DNA from: Pycnococcus provasolii
Taxonomy: Eukaryota > Chlorophyta > Pseudoscourfieldiophyceae > Pseudoscourfieldiales > Pycnococcaceae
Length of the DNA stretch: 64,000 nt
Direction: 5' to 3'
Assembly: GCA_938743325.2 (NCBI GenBank)
Contig: OW568882.1
Span: 496,001-560,000, forward strand
The notes beneath the pieces are model-generated. The model was not told the origin of the DNA. It saw nothing but the letters and a program-made list of their open reading frames with translations, and did not search any database. The position numbers were made by a program, and so were the translations under genes. Position 1 is the stretch's first letter. Each line of letters starts with the position of its first letter. Shown piece after piece: positions 9,752 to 19,717 of the stretch.

Positions 9752-9843
9752 TTTCCCACCTACCCTAGGCGTTTTTCCCTTTTTCCCATTCCACGTCCGC
9801 AAGACGTTTTTTTTCACTTTCCCATTTTGACTTTTTCCCTCCC

Positions 9844-11865
9844 ATGATGATGGGCATGACGACGACAACTGCCATGACATTAATGCGTGCTGGCTTCTCC
9901 AGGATGCGTCTTTCCCCATCTTTCCTTTCTTCGCGTTTCTTTCCAGTTCGAGCTCTTATGTCACCACCACCATTGGCACCATTGGCATGTCCTCTCAAGT
10001 CCTTATGTCCTTTGAGTCGTCTTCAGGCTGCTCCTCATTCTCATTCTCATTCTCATTCTCATTCTCATTCTTCTTCTCATTCTCATTATTTGGGTCATTC
10101 TCATTATTGTATGGGTATTCCGTCACCTTCTTCATCCTTACATTCATTCTCTTTCTCATCAGCAGCAGCGTCATCCTTGTCGGATTCGAATTCGGATTCT
10201 TCTTCTTCGTCGTCTTCTTCGTCAGCTTCATCGTCCGAGTCAGATTCACCGTCCGAGTCAGATTCCGTTCTGTCCGTTCCTTCGTTAGGACCATCAGATA
10301 TGGTGCGGCAGAAATCATTCGATGAGTTTGGTGGTGGCATGGATAGAGAAACATCTAATACTATGGTCGCGATGATGGGAGGCCTGACGAAGTCGGTCGT
10401 GAAAGTACCTCCCGAAAACTATGCCGCCATACTGCCGTACACGCACGACCTCGCGGAACGCAGAAATAAACCCATACACCTTCTTGAAGTACACGTCGCA
10501 GACACGCAGTCGTCAAAGCAAGAGAATCGAAGGACGCCGTGCGTTTCGTGGATATCTGTCACGTACCCGCTCGCTTCCAGCGCACTCCTACGAGAACAGT
10601 ACCAGAGATTCAAAACGACCGAACTCAGATTCGGAAAACTTGTCGAAGACATGGACGCACTCGCGGGAGACGTCGCAGTCAGACACATGAAGGGAGGACA
10701 CATACCCACAAACGAAGACAACAACAACACGTACGCACGACCAGGAAGCACGCCAACGTCAACCACCGTCGTCACCGCGAGCGTCGACCGCATCGCGTGG
10801 GTTAGCAGACCAGACAGTGGCGCGGACCTGCGACTCGAAGGGCAGGTGTCGTGGGTGGGAAAAAGCAGCTTAGAGGTGGTGGTGGCAGCACACCAAAGAA
10901 AAATGGACGCGTGGTCGCCGCTCGGAGAGGCACGACTCGTGTTCGTCGCCATGCCAACGGCGAGCGTCGCAGAGGCAAAGGCGAAGAAAATCAAACTCGA
11001 GCTCGTACCGCAGCTGCACCCAGCCACAGACAACGAAAAAAGACTGTTCCGTCGTGGGAACAGGTCACACGAAGCGCGCACGAAGCTGCGAAGTGAGGAG
11101 CGCAACAGGAGGCGTGCTGCAGGTCTCAGCGAAAAGTCCCTCGACGCCATGTACGCGCTGCCAACGCCGCAGGAGACGGGCATGCTTCACAGGCACCTCC
11201 TCCGCTGGAGCGGAGAGGGCCTGCGCACGGCGCGCACCGTGCTCAGCTACGACAGGCCGCTCATCGAGGTGAGCGACGTGCCGGACACGGCAGCCACGCT
11301 CGTACCGCCCATTCCCATCGAACGCACCGTGGTTTCGAACAGCTTGCTCATGCACGCACAGGAGCGAAATGCCAATGGCCTGATGTTCGGAGGCCACCTG
11401 ATGCGAGAGTGCATCGAGCTCGCTTGGATCGCCGCGTATCGCCACGTTGGCGCTGTGTCCGAGCACGGCGGCGCGTCTGCCGCCACAAGCCCGCTCAGGC
11501 TAGCATTTGTGGACGACGTGTCGTTCCGCCGTCCCGTTCCCGTGGGATCTGTTCTCGACCTCAGCGCGACGGTCGCTCGCGTGGAGATGGGCAAGCCGGG
11601 CGACGAAGATGGCGCTGCGCTTCGCCTTTGGGTGTACGTAGACGCGAACGTTCACGTCGGACACGAGCACGGATCCAGGGCGCAAGATGCCGAGGGTTTG
11701 CCAACGACGAGCATGCTGCTGCAATTTCAGGTGGACTACGAGGGTGTTGGCGTGGACGAAAATGCACTCGAGGCTTGCCGCCACGTTCCTCTCGTGTATG
11801 CGAGAAGTTATAAGGCTGCCCTGCAGCAGATGAGAAGTCGGAGGCACACGTCAAAGATAAGTTAG
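9844..11865 (+). CDS. ACOT9-type acyl-CoA thioesterase (double hotdog)
   Basis: Hydrolyses acyl-CoA to free acid and CoA, probably in mitochondria or plastid. The 673-aa frame has a basic, Ser-rich N terminus (MTLMRAGFSRMRLSPSF), like an organelle transit peptide. A low-complexity SHSHSHSHS stretch and Ser/Asp runs follow to about residue 150. Two hotdog-fold halves come next: the first at about 215-370 (ISVTYPLASSALLREQY, VSWVGKSSLEVVV), the second at about 485-650 (SNSLLMHAQERNANGLMFGGHLMRE, then SFRRPVPVGSVLDL). The N/D-x-x-G-x-x-FGG-x-L signature in the second half is typical of ACOT9 and plant acyl-CoA thioesterases. The long low-complexity leader could be partly untranslated. It converges with the cyclin gene downstream, only about 150 bp away. 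Confidence 0.88.
   Translation: MMMGMTTTTAMTLMRAGFSRMRLSPSFLSSRFFPVRALMSPPPLAPLACPLKSLCPLSRLQAAPHSHSHSHSHSHSSSHSHYLGHSHYCMGIPSPSSSLHSFSFSSAAASSLSDSNSDSSSSSSSSSASSSESDSPSESDSVLSVPSLGPSDMVRQKSFDEFGGGMDRETSNTMVAMMGGLTKSVVKVPPENYAAILPYTHDLAERRNKPIHLLEVHVADTQSSKQENRRTPCVSWISVTYPLASSALLREQYQRFKTTELRFGKLVEDMDALAGDVAVRHMKGGHIPTNEDNNNTYARPGSTPTSTTVVTASVDRIAWVSRPDSGADLRLEGQVSWVGKSSLEVVVAAHQRKMDAWSPLGEARLVFVAMPTASVAEAKAKKIKLELVPQLHPATDNEKRLFRRGNRSHEARTKLRSEERNRRRAAGLSEKSLDAMYALPTPQETGMLHRHLLRWSGEGLRTARTVLSYDRPLIEVSDVPDTAATLVPPIPIERTVVSNSLLMHAQERNANGLMFGGHLMRECIELAWIAAYRHVGAVSEHGGASAATSPLRLAFVDDVSFRRPVPVGSVLDLSATVARVEMGKPGDEDGAALRLWVYVDANVHVGHEHGSRAQDAEGLPTTSMLLQFQVDYEGVGVDENALEACRHVPLVYARSYKAALQQMRSRRHTSKIS
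10036..10110 (+). repeat. CATTCT microsatellite inside the thioesterase leader
   Basis: A hexanucleotide TCATTC run encodes alternating Ser-His residues. It is in frame with the gene. Confidence 0.8.
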
Positions 11866-12016
11866 TTAGACTAAGGATATTAGATTTTTATTTATAAAAT
11901 AGGGTAGTTTCGTGTAGGTAGGTGTGTTATAACTTATATTATTTGTAGGCTTTAGATTCTATTAATTTTTCATACTTTTTCACATGTTGCTGCCCAAAAA
12001 AAAACAACGGCTGATG

Positions 12017-13213
12017 CTAATTCCCAGTTGGCCGTCCCACAGCCGCCGCGTACGAGCGCGGCCCCGTGCTTCCGTTCATCGCCGCCTCCGCCGCCGCCTC
12101 CGCATCGGCGATCCTCTGAGCTTCCGCGACAATCTCCGCCGCCTGCTGCGCAGCCGCTGCGGCTGCCGCCGCCTGCTGCTGCGCCTGCTGAATCGTTGCC
12201 GTGGCTGCCGCCATCGCGGCGAACGCCGGCTCGTATTGCATCACGGGCGACGGCGTATCCACCACCGCCGCGGCAGCCATCGCGTACGGCATGCCCGTCG
12301 GCGTTCCCGCAGCCTTGAAGAGATGCTCGGCGTACCTGCGCAGCTCCTCAGGAACGACGTGCAGGCGAAAGTCGACAAGGTTGAGCAGGTGCAGCTCGAG
12401 CTTATTCATCTCCGCCGTGGCGATGCCTCCGACACGGGCGTAGTACGCGTTGTTGTAGAAGGCGTCGTCGAGAAACTTGGCAGCGATCATGATCGACGTC
12501 ATGAGCAGGCGGTGCACGTTGTGCCTCGTGAGAGGCAGTGTTCCGGTGATGGACCCACGCCTCGCGGCACGGTCGAGGTACGCGAATGCCGCGACGAAGC
12601 AGATGGGGCTGGCGTGCGCGTACCGGTGTATGCGCTCGAGGTAGCTGAGGATGGGTATGGTTGGCGGCCTCGCGGCGTGAAAGACGGCGAATGCCGGTTC
12701 TGGACTTCCCGCATCGGCACCCGCGTTGGCGAGTGCTATTTCCGACGCGACGACGAGCGCCTCGAGCGTGCTTGCGAGCAGCGAGACGACACGGGGCAGA
12801 GCGGCGTCGTACAGGAGCTGGTTCCATCCTGCGGCGAGGTCCTCGGGCGTGTCGTAGTAGAGGTAGTCTTGGTCTTGGTTGTTTGTTGTTTGGTTGTGCG
12901 CTTGGCTATTTTGGCTACGGCTCGTGGTGGCAGTAGTAGAAGAGGTGGTGGCGGTATTGTTGTTGTTGGAAGTAGAAGCAGTCGTATTATTCTGCTGCTG
13001 CTGCTGCTGTTGGTGGTATTTTTTTGGTGTTGTTGCTGGTGCGTTCGTCGTGGGTTGCGGTGGTGGTGATGGCTGCTGGTAGTGGGGTGATGGTAGTTGT
13101 TGGTGGTTGTTTGCGGTGGTGTGGGTGTGGGTGTGGGTGGTATGGGTGTGGTGTACAGGAGTTGGTGCCACCGGGTGTACGGGCGACGCCGCCGCCGTCA
13201 GCATGGCTGCCAT
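12017..13213 (-). CDS. PHO80-like (P/U-type) cyclin
   Basis: Probable regulatory subunit of a cyclin-dependent kinase of the PHO85/CDKA type. The 398-aa frame starts at ATG 13213. Residues 1-125 are His/Thr/Gln/Asn-rich low complexity. A cyclin box follows at about 183-310. Typical P-type features are IPILSYLERIHRYAHAS, AAFAYLDR, LTRHNVHRLLMTSIMIAAKF, DDAFYNNAYYARVGGI and ELHLLNLVDFRLHV. The C terminus is Ala/Gln-rich helix. P-type cyclins in plants and yeast link nutrient (phosphate) state to the cell cycle; that role is family knowledge, not shown here. The 3' end faces the thioesterase gene. Confidence 0.9.
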   Translation of the reverse strand: MAAMLTAAASPVHPVAPTPVHHTHTTHTHTHTTANNHQQLPSPHYQQPSPPPQPTTNAPATTPKKYHQQQQQQQNNTTASTSNNNNTATTSSTTATTSRSQNSQAHNQTTNNQDQDYLYYDTPEDLAAGWNQLLYDAALPRVVSLLASTLEALVVASEIALANAGADAGSPEPAFAVFHAARPPTIPILSYLERIHRYAHASPICFVAAFAYLDRAARRGSITGTLPLTRHNVHRLLMTSIMIAAKFLDDAFYNNAYYARVGGIATAEMNKLELHLLNLVDFRLHVVPEELRRYAEHLFKAAGTPTGMPYAMAAAAVVDTPSPVMQYEPAFAAMAAATATIQQAQQQAAAAAAAAQQAAEIVAEAQRIADAEAAAEAAMNGSTGPRSYAAAVGRPTGN

Positions 13214-14746
13214 ACTTTAGTACCACTGCTGCTGCAAAGAAGGCTCTGGCGATTCAGAGGCTTCTTCGAGTGTGGCAAAAAACAAAACAAAAACTCTTTT
13301 GCCAGCCCACCACAGTGGTTGGTGGTCACACTTCACAGCAGCGATGACGTGCTACTGCTGTGTTTGGTACCACGTAGGAAAGGTGCCCCCGACGACAGGA
13401 GACCTAACCTAAACCTCCTACGATGAGGAGGCTGCTGCGGAGGCCAACCGCCAGCACAGCACAGGGGGCGCTGCGCGCTGACCCGGCCTCACACACTGCT
13501 GTGTGTGCAGAGCTGTATGTCCTCCAGTGCTAAGGGTTAGGGTGTGAGTAAGTGTGAGAGTGTTGTCAGTGAGCGAGCCACTGAGCTAACCAGCGCCACG
13601 CAGCTCGAGGCACGTCGAGCGAGCGAGCGAGCGACGACGACGATGGAGCGGCGACAAACGCGCGATGGAAATCTGCTTTGGTGCGAAGAGGAGAAATAAA
13701 ATAAAATAAACAAATTATTTTATTTTATTCTTTTTTTATTCTTTTTACAGGAGGTTTGGTCGAGGTTACTCGTATGTTTTCCCCCATTTTATTTATTTTA
13801 TTTATTTTATTTTATTTTTTATTTCTTTCGTGTTTGATCACGTTATGGGAACATTCTTGCGATGGGACGGGGGTCCTCCGGGGGCGTGGGTCCCGATGTA
13901 CATACCGTGCTGGCGCGAGCCTTTTTGATGGGCACTTTGCACAGGGCGGCGCACTTAGTCTATGATAGAACTATGATAAACCTAGCGGCGAACGACGGCG
14001 GACGCGTGCGATCTTGATGAATGCTTTTGCAAACTTAAGATACGTAAAAAAAGAGCGCAAAAAACGAAGAAAAAAAAAATGGCGATGAAAGAACGAGAGT
14101 CAGTAAGTCTCTGCTCGCTGGTGCACGCCTCGCCTTGTTCAATACTTTTTAAAGCTTAATGATGTAGGCGACGGAATTCGAGCCGAACCAACGACAGCAA
14201 AAACAACAACGATGGCAATAAAAAAGAGCCAAAGGAAAGAGACGCGGCCTTGGAACAGCGAGTCAAGCTATGAGTAGCAAGAAAAGGCGAGAAAGGAGGA
14301 AGAACGGCCATGCAAGTGCGCGAAACAACGCGAGAACAACTCCTCCACGACCACTTCCAGAGCGAACCGTGCGAACCTCTCGCGCGTTGCGTTGCTCCAA
14401 AAAACCTCACCGTGAGCGTGAGCCATGAGGAGCCAAGAGCATGATGATGAGAGAGCTTGTATGTTTTTATCTTTTGAGGTTGCGTTGCTTGAGAGGGAGA
14501 AGGAGATGGACGGCTCACAGGTTCCAAAGAGGGTTAGATGCGCCCTTGATCATTCTCGTAGTCTCCGAAAACAAACTCACCGCAGGCCTGGTGGTCTTTT
14601 TCAGGGGACCCGTGGGTTTCTTCGAGGGGTCCGTCCGGTCCCTCCCCCTCTGGTGGGCGTTTTTCCGAAGTTCGGTTGGGGACCTTTTTCCAGAAGCCCG
14701 GCTGCCCGGGGCCCAACATCCGGGATCCAAAAACCAAACATCCGGC
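13214..14746. other. Long intergenic region
   Basis: No supported gene. Bases about 13690-13835 are a very AT-rich stretch of TTTTA/TAAAA repeats that can fold back on itself. Small open frames elsewhere have no recognisable protein character. The last 300 bases are open in the frame of the downstream gene but read as low-quality sequence. Confidence 0.45.
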
Positions 14747-15901
14747 ATGTCCGTCCATGTCGCATCCGCTCCCGTTTTGTGTGATGAGGAGGAGGAGCTG
14801 AGGAGGAGAGGTTTCAATAGTGGTGATGCTGGCATGGGCTTGGTAGCTCCCAAGGATACTCTTGAACCATCTTCGTCTTCGAACATGGTTGGTGAGGTTC
14901 CTCCTCGCACGTCCGTTTACGTGTGCCTGCGCCCGTTCCGACTCCCCAGACCGCTCGCCGCCGTACCAGCGATGAAGCACGTGCCGCACTTCTTCGCGGA
15001 TGTCGGTTTCGGACACTACCTCGTGTACCTGCGCGACGACGAGTCGGCCTCAACGAAACGCGTCGACTTTGGACCCGTGGGTGGCGAGGTGGGCCTGAGG
15101 CGTAAGCAGGGCGAAGTGCGCGTGCGAGACTTGGACGCACAGGGTGCCGACGACGTTCTCAGCCTGCCCACCGTGTCTTTCGTGGGACGCGCGCAGATGG
15201 GCATGGATGACATGGTGGCCCTCGCGGAGGCGGAGAAGTCGAAGAGGGTTCACTACGAGCTTCTTCGAAGCGACTGCAGGCACTTTGTCAACGACGTTTG
15301 CGGACAAACCGTTGGCATACGCAACGCCGCCAGGCACGCCGTCAGGGCGCGGCACGCAGAGCTGACGAGGCGACAGATGAAAAACGCACTGGGCGTGCAC
15401 CCTGCACCCACACCCGCAGACAGTCCCGTGCTAAAGTTCGGATGGTCTGCGACAAACGTCGACAACGCCGCGCACGTGCGCGCTGCAGGAACGGGTGCAG
15501 GTGCGTTCGCCGTCGCGCACTGCGCAGTCCACCTCGCGCGTGCGGGCACCGCGATTCCCATGCTTGCGATGAATGCCGCCGTGGGCGTGACGGCGAAGTG
15601 GTTTGCCGCCGCACGAGTACGCGCGGCGGCGAAGGTTGCCGCTGGCGTCATGGGTGCAGGCAGCGTGGAGGCGGAAACGACAACCAGGTGTTTGGAGGAA
15701 GGATTTGGAAATTCCAGGAGGAGGTGGAACGAGCCTACGAGCCGCGGTTTTGTGTCAGCAAGAAGGAACATGCGGAAAGATGAGACGCACCGTGGCCAAG
15801 GAGGAGATGAAGATGAGAACTCACCAAATAGTTCCTCACGACGTTCCTCACCTTCAAACTCGTGGCGTTTACCTTTTGCGTTCACGCCGAGCGTATTGTA
15901 A
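14747..15901 (+). CDS. LRAT/NlpC-P60-like fold protein (putative acyltransferase or thiol hydrolase)
   Basis: About 384 aa from ATG 14747; the frame is open further upstream, but that part looks untranslated. Residues about 55-200 hold a His in FGHYLVYLRDD and, about 95 residues later, a Cys in RSDCRHFVNDVCG. This His-then-Cys arrangement, with the cysteine followed by HFV, is the signature of the permuted papain-like LRAT/NlpC-P60 group, whose members move acyl groups or cleave amide bonds by a thiol intermediate. A hydrophobic segment follows (AGTAIPMLAMNAAVGVTAKW), so the protein may be membrane-bound, as LRAT-type enzymes are. The C terminus is Ser/Arg-rich. The fold call is moderate and the substrate is unknown. 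Confidence 0.6.
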   Translation: MSVHVASAPVLCDEEEELRRRGFNSGDAGMGLVAPKDTLEPSSSSNMVGEVPPRTSVYVCLRPFRLPRPLAAVPAMKHVPHFFADVGFGHYLVYLRDDESASTKRVDFGPVGGEVGLRRKQGEVRVRDLDAQGADDVLSLPTVSFVGRAQMGMDDMVALAEAEKSKRVHYELLRSDCRHFVNDVCGQTVGIRNAARHAVRARHAELTRRQMKNALGVHPAPTPADSPVLKFGWSATNVDNAAHVRAAGTGAGAFAVAHCAVHLARAGTAIPMLAMNAAVGVTAKWFAAARVRAAAKVAAGVMGAGSVEAETTTRCLEEGFGNSRRRWNEPTSRGFVSARRNMRKDETHRGQGGDEDENSPNSSSRRSSPSNSWRLPFAFTPSVL

Positions 15902-16256
15902 AACGAAAACGTTCCTTGGGGAACGACTCACTCATTCCGGACTGCTCATCCCCAGGGGTATTGCTACTTAAGAACGAATCCATCGCGCATTCGAACATCT
16001 CAGGCTTGATTGATGTGTGCACATACTGTACATGTTGTGGTGTGGTGTGCACACACACATCATCCCAAAGATGCGCATAATATAATGTAAGGTCACCTTA
16101 GCTAACCGAAACGTAATCTTACAAACGTTCCCTTTTTGGCACCTGATTTTGGGATCCCATTCCATCCAGTCAGATTGTTACTGTGATTTCTCCTCCCCAA
16201 TCCCCGTCATCCTGATTTTTTCCCCGGGGGATTGAACTTCATTCTCCGTTTCAATA
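15902..16256. other. Intergenic
   Basis: Nothing recognisable. It contains a short CA/GT-rich stretch near 16020-16070 and a palindromic TCCCCGGGGGA just upstream of the IQ-motif gene. Confidence 0.5.
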
Positions 16257-18839
16257 ATGTCGTCTGAGCAGGCTAATGCGGCCCGTCTCATCCAGGCGCA
16301 CTTCAAGTCATACTCGATGCGCAACGCCGTGAGGCTTCTAATACGGTCCAACAAAAAAAAGCACGGCCTGCGTGCACACGCAAGGAGGTGCGGCCGCTCG
16401 GGCCCTCTTCTCCTCCGCTCCGCCGCTTATCACTTCTTATCTCAGAGAGGTAAGAAGAGCGTCTTATCCCCATCCTTCAAAAAGGCTTCTCAGGCAATAC
16501 GCATGTCGCGCAAAATTAAAGATGACCACGCGCGAGTCACGCTACGGCGACAACAGGAAATGAAACGTATCGCCGAGCACCAGGTTAGCGGCGAAATCGC
16601 GACGACGCTACAAGACGAAAGCGAGCTAAGCGAACTCGACTATCGCAAGCAGGGAAACCTGGACGCATACACGACCGAGGCGATCAACATGAGAAGACGT
16701 CTAAGGGCGGATACGGACGTTGGAAACAGAATCAACAGGTGGTGGTGCCACTTCAACAGGCCGGCAGGCCGGCTGTTCTTCGAAGTCGACGCGTACGTGT
16801 ACATGCACATCGTGCTGGACCACGCAGTCAACGGAAACGAATTTGCCACTGACGAGGAGCTCATCGCGGACGCCGCCGTCGACTGGCTAGAGGATGCAGA
16901 ATCGAAGACGGCTATCGTATACGACGTCTTCTTCAACGCCATCTACGAACTCGCGGACCTGTGGACGCACTCGGTGGAAAAGGTGGAGTATATCGAGTTT
17001 CTCGAGCGAGCGCTCGACGACTGCAGGAAAATGGAGGAATCGTGTACCGACGCGATGAGACGGCGCATGCAACAACTCGCTAAAGCAACTAAGGACCGTG
17101 TGATCGCGGAGGAGTTTGGCGAGCTGAGCTGGATTCGCAACTTCGCCAAGATTGGCGGCGGCCTCTACGTCGACGAGTACGGACAAAGGCTGAGAAGGAG
17201 CGAGAAGCATTACATGTGCAACGTTGTCGACGGCGTGGCACTGTACGACAACCACGGACGGCCATTGTTCGATAGCCTCGGACGACCCATACACTACGTC
17301 GATAGCACTGGCATGAGCAAAGCATTCCTTACGGACGACTGTGGAGCACTGTACAACGCGAAGGGATACAAGGTGGACGCGAATGGCGTGAAGGCAAAGA
17401 AGGCGAAAAAGATGGGCGGATCGTGGAGCATATCCAAGGACGTGTGCCCACGATCGCGGTCAAGAAAAGACCTTCTCACGCTAGGATTCCACGTCGGCGA
17501 AGATGGCGAGCTATATCGACACGATGGGTCGGACCCAGTCGGATTAACCGTTGGTGATGACGGGAAGATGCGAGACGCATTTGGACGTGTGGTTGTGAAG
17601 GGTGCTGATGGGCGCTGGTACGACGAGAACGGAAATCTGCTTTATGATGAGAATGGAAATCCGATCAACGGTGCCTCCGGCGATGCGAGCGGGCGCGTTC
17701 TAGTCCGGGGTGCTGACGGCTGCTGGTACGACGAGAACGGAAATCTGCTTAATGATGAGAATGGAAATCCGATCAACGGTGCCTCCGGGTTGGCGATGGG
17801 CGCGGATGGTAAGATGCGCGATGCGAACGGGCGTGTTCTAGTCCGGGGTGCCGACGACCGCTGGTACGACGAGAACGGAAATCTGCTTTATGGTGAGAAT
17901 GGAAATCCGATCAACGGTGCCTCCGGGTTGGTGATGGGCGCGGATGGTAAGATGCGCGATGCGAGCGGGCGCGTTCTAGTCCGGGGTGCCGACGGCCGCT
18001 GGTACGACGAGAACGGAAATCTGCTTTATGGTGAGAATGGAAATCCGATCAACGACAAAACAACACGTGGCAGTAAACACAGAGCGGCGCATCGCGGGAT
18101 GCACCACCAATCAAAAGTTGCGAATGCAAGGACACGAAAGGATGGCATGGACTCCCTTCCTGCGATTGAGAATGATGATTTGATTTCCGTTTCGCAGTGG
18201 GATTTGTCGATTCGCGACGTGACAATGACTTCGAAATTACAATGGCTTGGACGTAAATTTTCCGGACAAAAACAAGCGAGAATCCGGAAGATTCTACGGA
18301 AGGATGTTCCTGAACGTACCCGAGATTTACCAGAGAAGAGCGCTAATCAGCACATCGTCGTGCCACCACTGACCAGCCTTCCCCAAATTGCCGACGCTTC
18401 CCGTGCCGCCGCCAACGATGCTGGAGCAGCAGCGCCGTCGCTGCCGATGTCTTCCCGAATGGAAGATTTTTCCATGCATTCACTACCTCCCATCGGCGCT
18501 CCAGCGCTGAGTGCGCGTTTCTCGACAAAGCCTCGCGCTGGTGGTTGGTCGAAGATCCGAGAACGTAAGAGAATCGCGAGTGCAATGGTCCGTGGCAAAT
18601 CCAACAACGACGTGGGCGCCAATGCTCCACCTCCACCATCGTTCGAGGTTGGTGCAGCTGGCTCCGGCTTTACGTGGAGGGAGAAGGGCGGCGTTCAGGT
18701 TGCCCATGAACCACCCGCCGCGCCCACTATCGGTAGCTTTCATGCTTCGCCGTCTCTTCGTGCAGGAATCCTCGAGACGTCAGCCCGCGCCGTTCGAATC
18801 TTGCAGCACTCTGATTTGAACCTTGGTTTGTCGTATTGA
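16257..18839 (+). CDS. IQ-motif protein with internal WYDENGNLL repeats
   Basis: An 860-aa intronless frame from ATG 16257. An IQ motif (AARLIQAHFKSYSMRNAVRLL region, residues 8-28) predicts calmodulin binding. Residues about 100-300 are helical and charged (for example AIYELADLWTHSVEKVEYIE), in a style I associate with axonemal or cytoskeletal IQ proteins, but no family is certain. From about 300 the chain becomes a series of short beta-like repeats ending in D/N-G-x-x-L (YDNHGRPLF, YDENGNLLY). Four of them (about 440-600) are nearly identical, each with WYDENGNLL and NPINGASG. They resemble MORN/YD-type repeats without matching either. The C terminus is Pro/Ala-rich. Function unknown; the IQ motif is the firmest part. 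Confidence 0.7.
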   Translation: MSSEQANAARLIQAHFKSYSMRNAVRLLIRSNKKKHGLRAHARRCGRSGPLLLRSAAYHFLSQRGKKSVLSPSFKKASQAIRMSRKIKDDHARVTLRRQQEMKRIAEHQVSGEIATTLQDESELSELDYRKQGNLDAYTTEAINMRRRLRADTDVGNRINRWWCHFNRPAGRLFFEVDAYVYMHIVLDHAVNGNEFATDEELIADAAVDWLEDAESKTAIVYDVFFNAIYELADLWTHSVEKVEYIEFLERALDDCRKMEESCTDAMRRRMQQLAKATKDRVIAEEFGELSWIRNFAKIGGGLYVDEYGQRLRRSEKHYMCNVVDGVALYDNHGRPLFDSLGRPIHYVDSTGMSKAFLTDDCGALYNAKGYKVDANGVKAKKAKKMGGSWSISKDVCPRSRSRKDLLTLGFHVGEDGELYRHDGSDPVGLTVGDDGKMRDAFGRVVVKGADGRWYDENGNLLYDENGNPINGASGDASGRVLVRGADGCWYDENGNLLNDENGNPINGASGLAMGADGKMRDANGRVLVRGADDRWYDENGNLLYGENGNPINGASGLVMGADGKMRDASGRVLVRGADGRWYDENGNLLYGENGNPINDKTTRGSKHRAAHRGMHHQSKVANARTRKDGMDSLPAIENDDLISVSQWDLSIRDVTMTSKLQWLGRKFSGQKQARIRKILRKDVPERTRDLPEKSANQHIVVPPLTSLPQIADASRAAANDAGAAAPSLPMSSRMEDFSMHSLPPIGAPALSARFSTKPRAGGWSKIRERKRIASAMVRGKSNNDVGANAPPPPSFEVGAAGSGFTWREKGGVQVAHEPPAAPTIGSFHASPSLRAGILETSARAVRILQHSDLNLGLSY
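17556..18054 (+). repeat. In-frame tandem repeat of about 141 bp
   Basis: Four near-identical copies of a unit centred on GGTACGACGAGAACGGAAAT. Full units are about 141 bp (47 codons); one lacks about 30 bp. The near identity points to recent amplification or homogenisation. Confidence 0.85.
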
Positions 18840-19450
18840 TTGAGTGAGTAGTGAGTGAGTGGTAAGCCTCAAGTGCGAGATTATTTGGGCTCGCACAACA
18901 GAGCTTTGTAAAAATAAATGCAGTAAAGAACAAGACGGCGACTCCGTCGATATGACTCATTTAGTTTATTTTCTGCCACTCGCGTGATAGCTGCGCCCAA
19001 TCAATACCACCACTCACTCGCCACACGACGTGTCAGCTTGATTGTTGACCCGGCCGAAACGTGTTCTTTCTTTCCACAGCTTGCTTGCGCGCGCAAAGAA
19101 GAATTTATGTAGGTACCCAAGGTAAAGGTATGTTCAGGACTGACTAACTACTACACAACATGCCTCTATGAAGTTTGAGCTCGCTGGCTCAAGGAAAGAC
19201 GGGTTGACGACAAGTGACGGAGGACGGGCTATGGATAAACGGGAGGGTCAACATGCGATGGCACTATGGCAGCCTGAAACAGAGACGGGAACCGAACCGA
19301 ACCGAGTCAAATAGGAACTAAGAATCCTGTTCAAACAAACTGACCATGCGAATGATCGGTGTAAAAGCTCGTCCCAAAAGGTAAACGATTCTTAGAACTA
19401 CCCTAGAAGCCTACCACAGAGAATCGTGGTTGATGGCGAGAACGTTGTCA
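18840..19450. other. Intergenic
   Basis: Nothing recognised between the IQ-motif gene and the left arm of the first PsbS inverted repeat. Confidence 0.45.
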
Positions 19451-19717
19451 CGGACTTTGTACAATCGTAAGATTTTGCTCGGCAGCTTCGTGTTATCGTA
19501 GTACTGCTACGGATGTTGGTGTTGGCATATGGCTGTGTGGCTGTGTGCGTTTATTTCAGCTTTCAATAGAACTAGTATCTTAGGTAGGTATGGAAATAGA
19601 ATGGGAGTTACAGAGTAGTGGAAGTAGTTGTAATAGCAGTAGGTATTCGGTGAGCAACATGTATATACTCCGGGTGTGCATTTAGATTGCAACTAAAAAG
19701 TAGTTGGTGGTCCAAGC

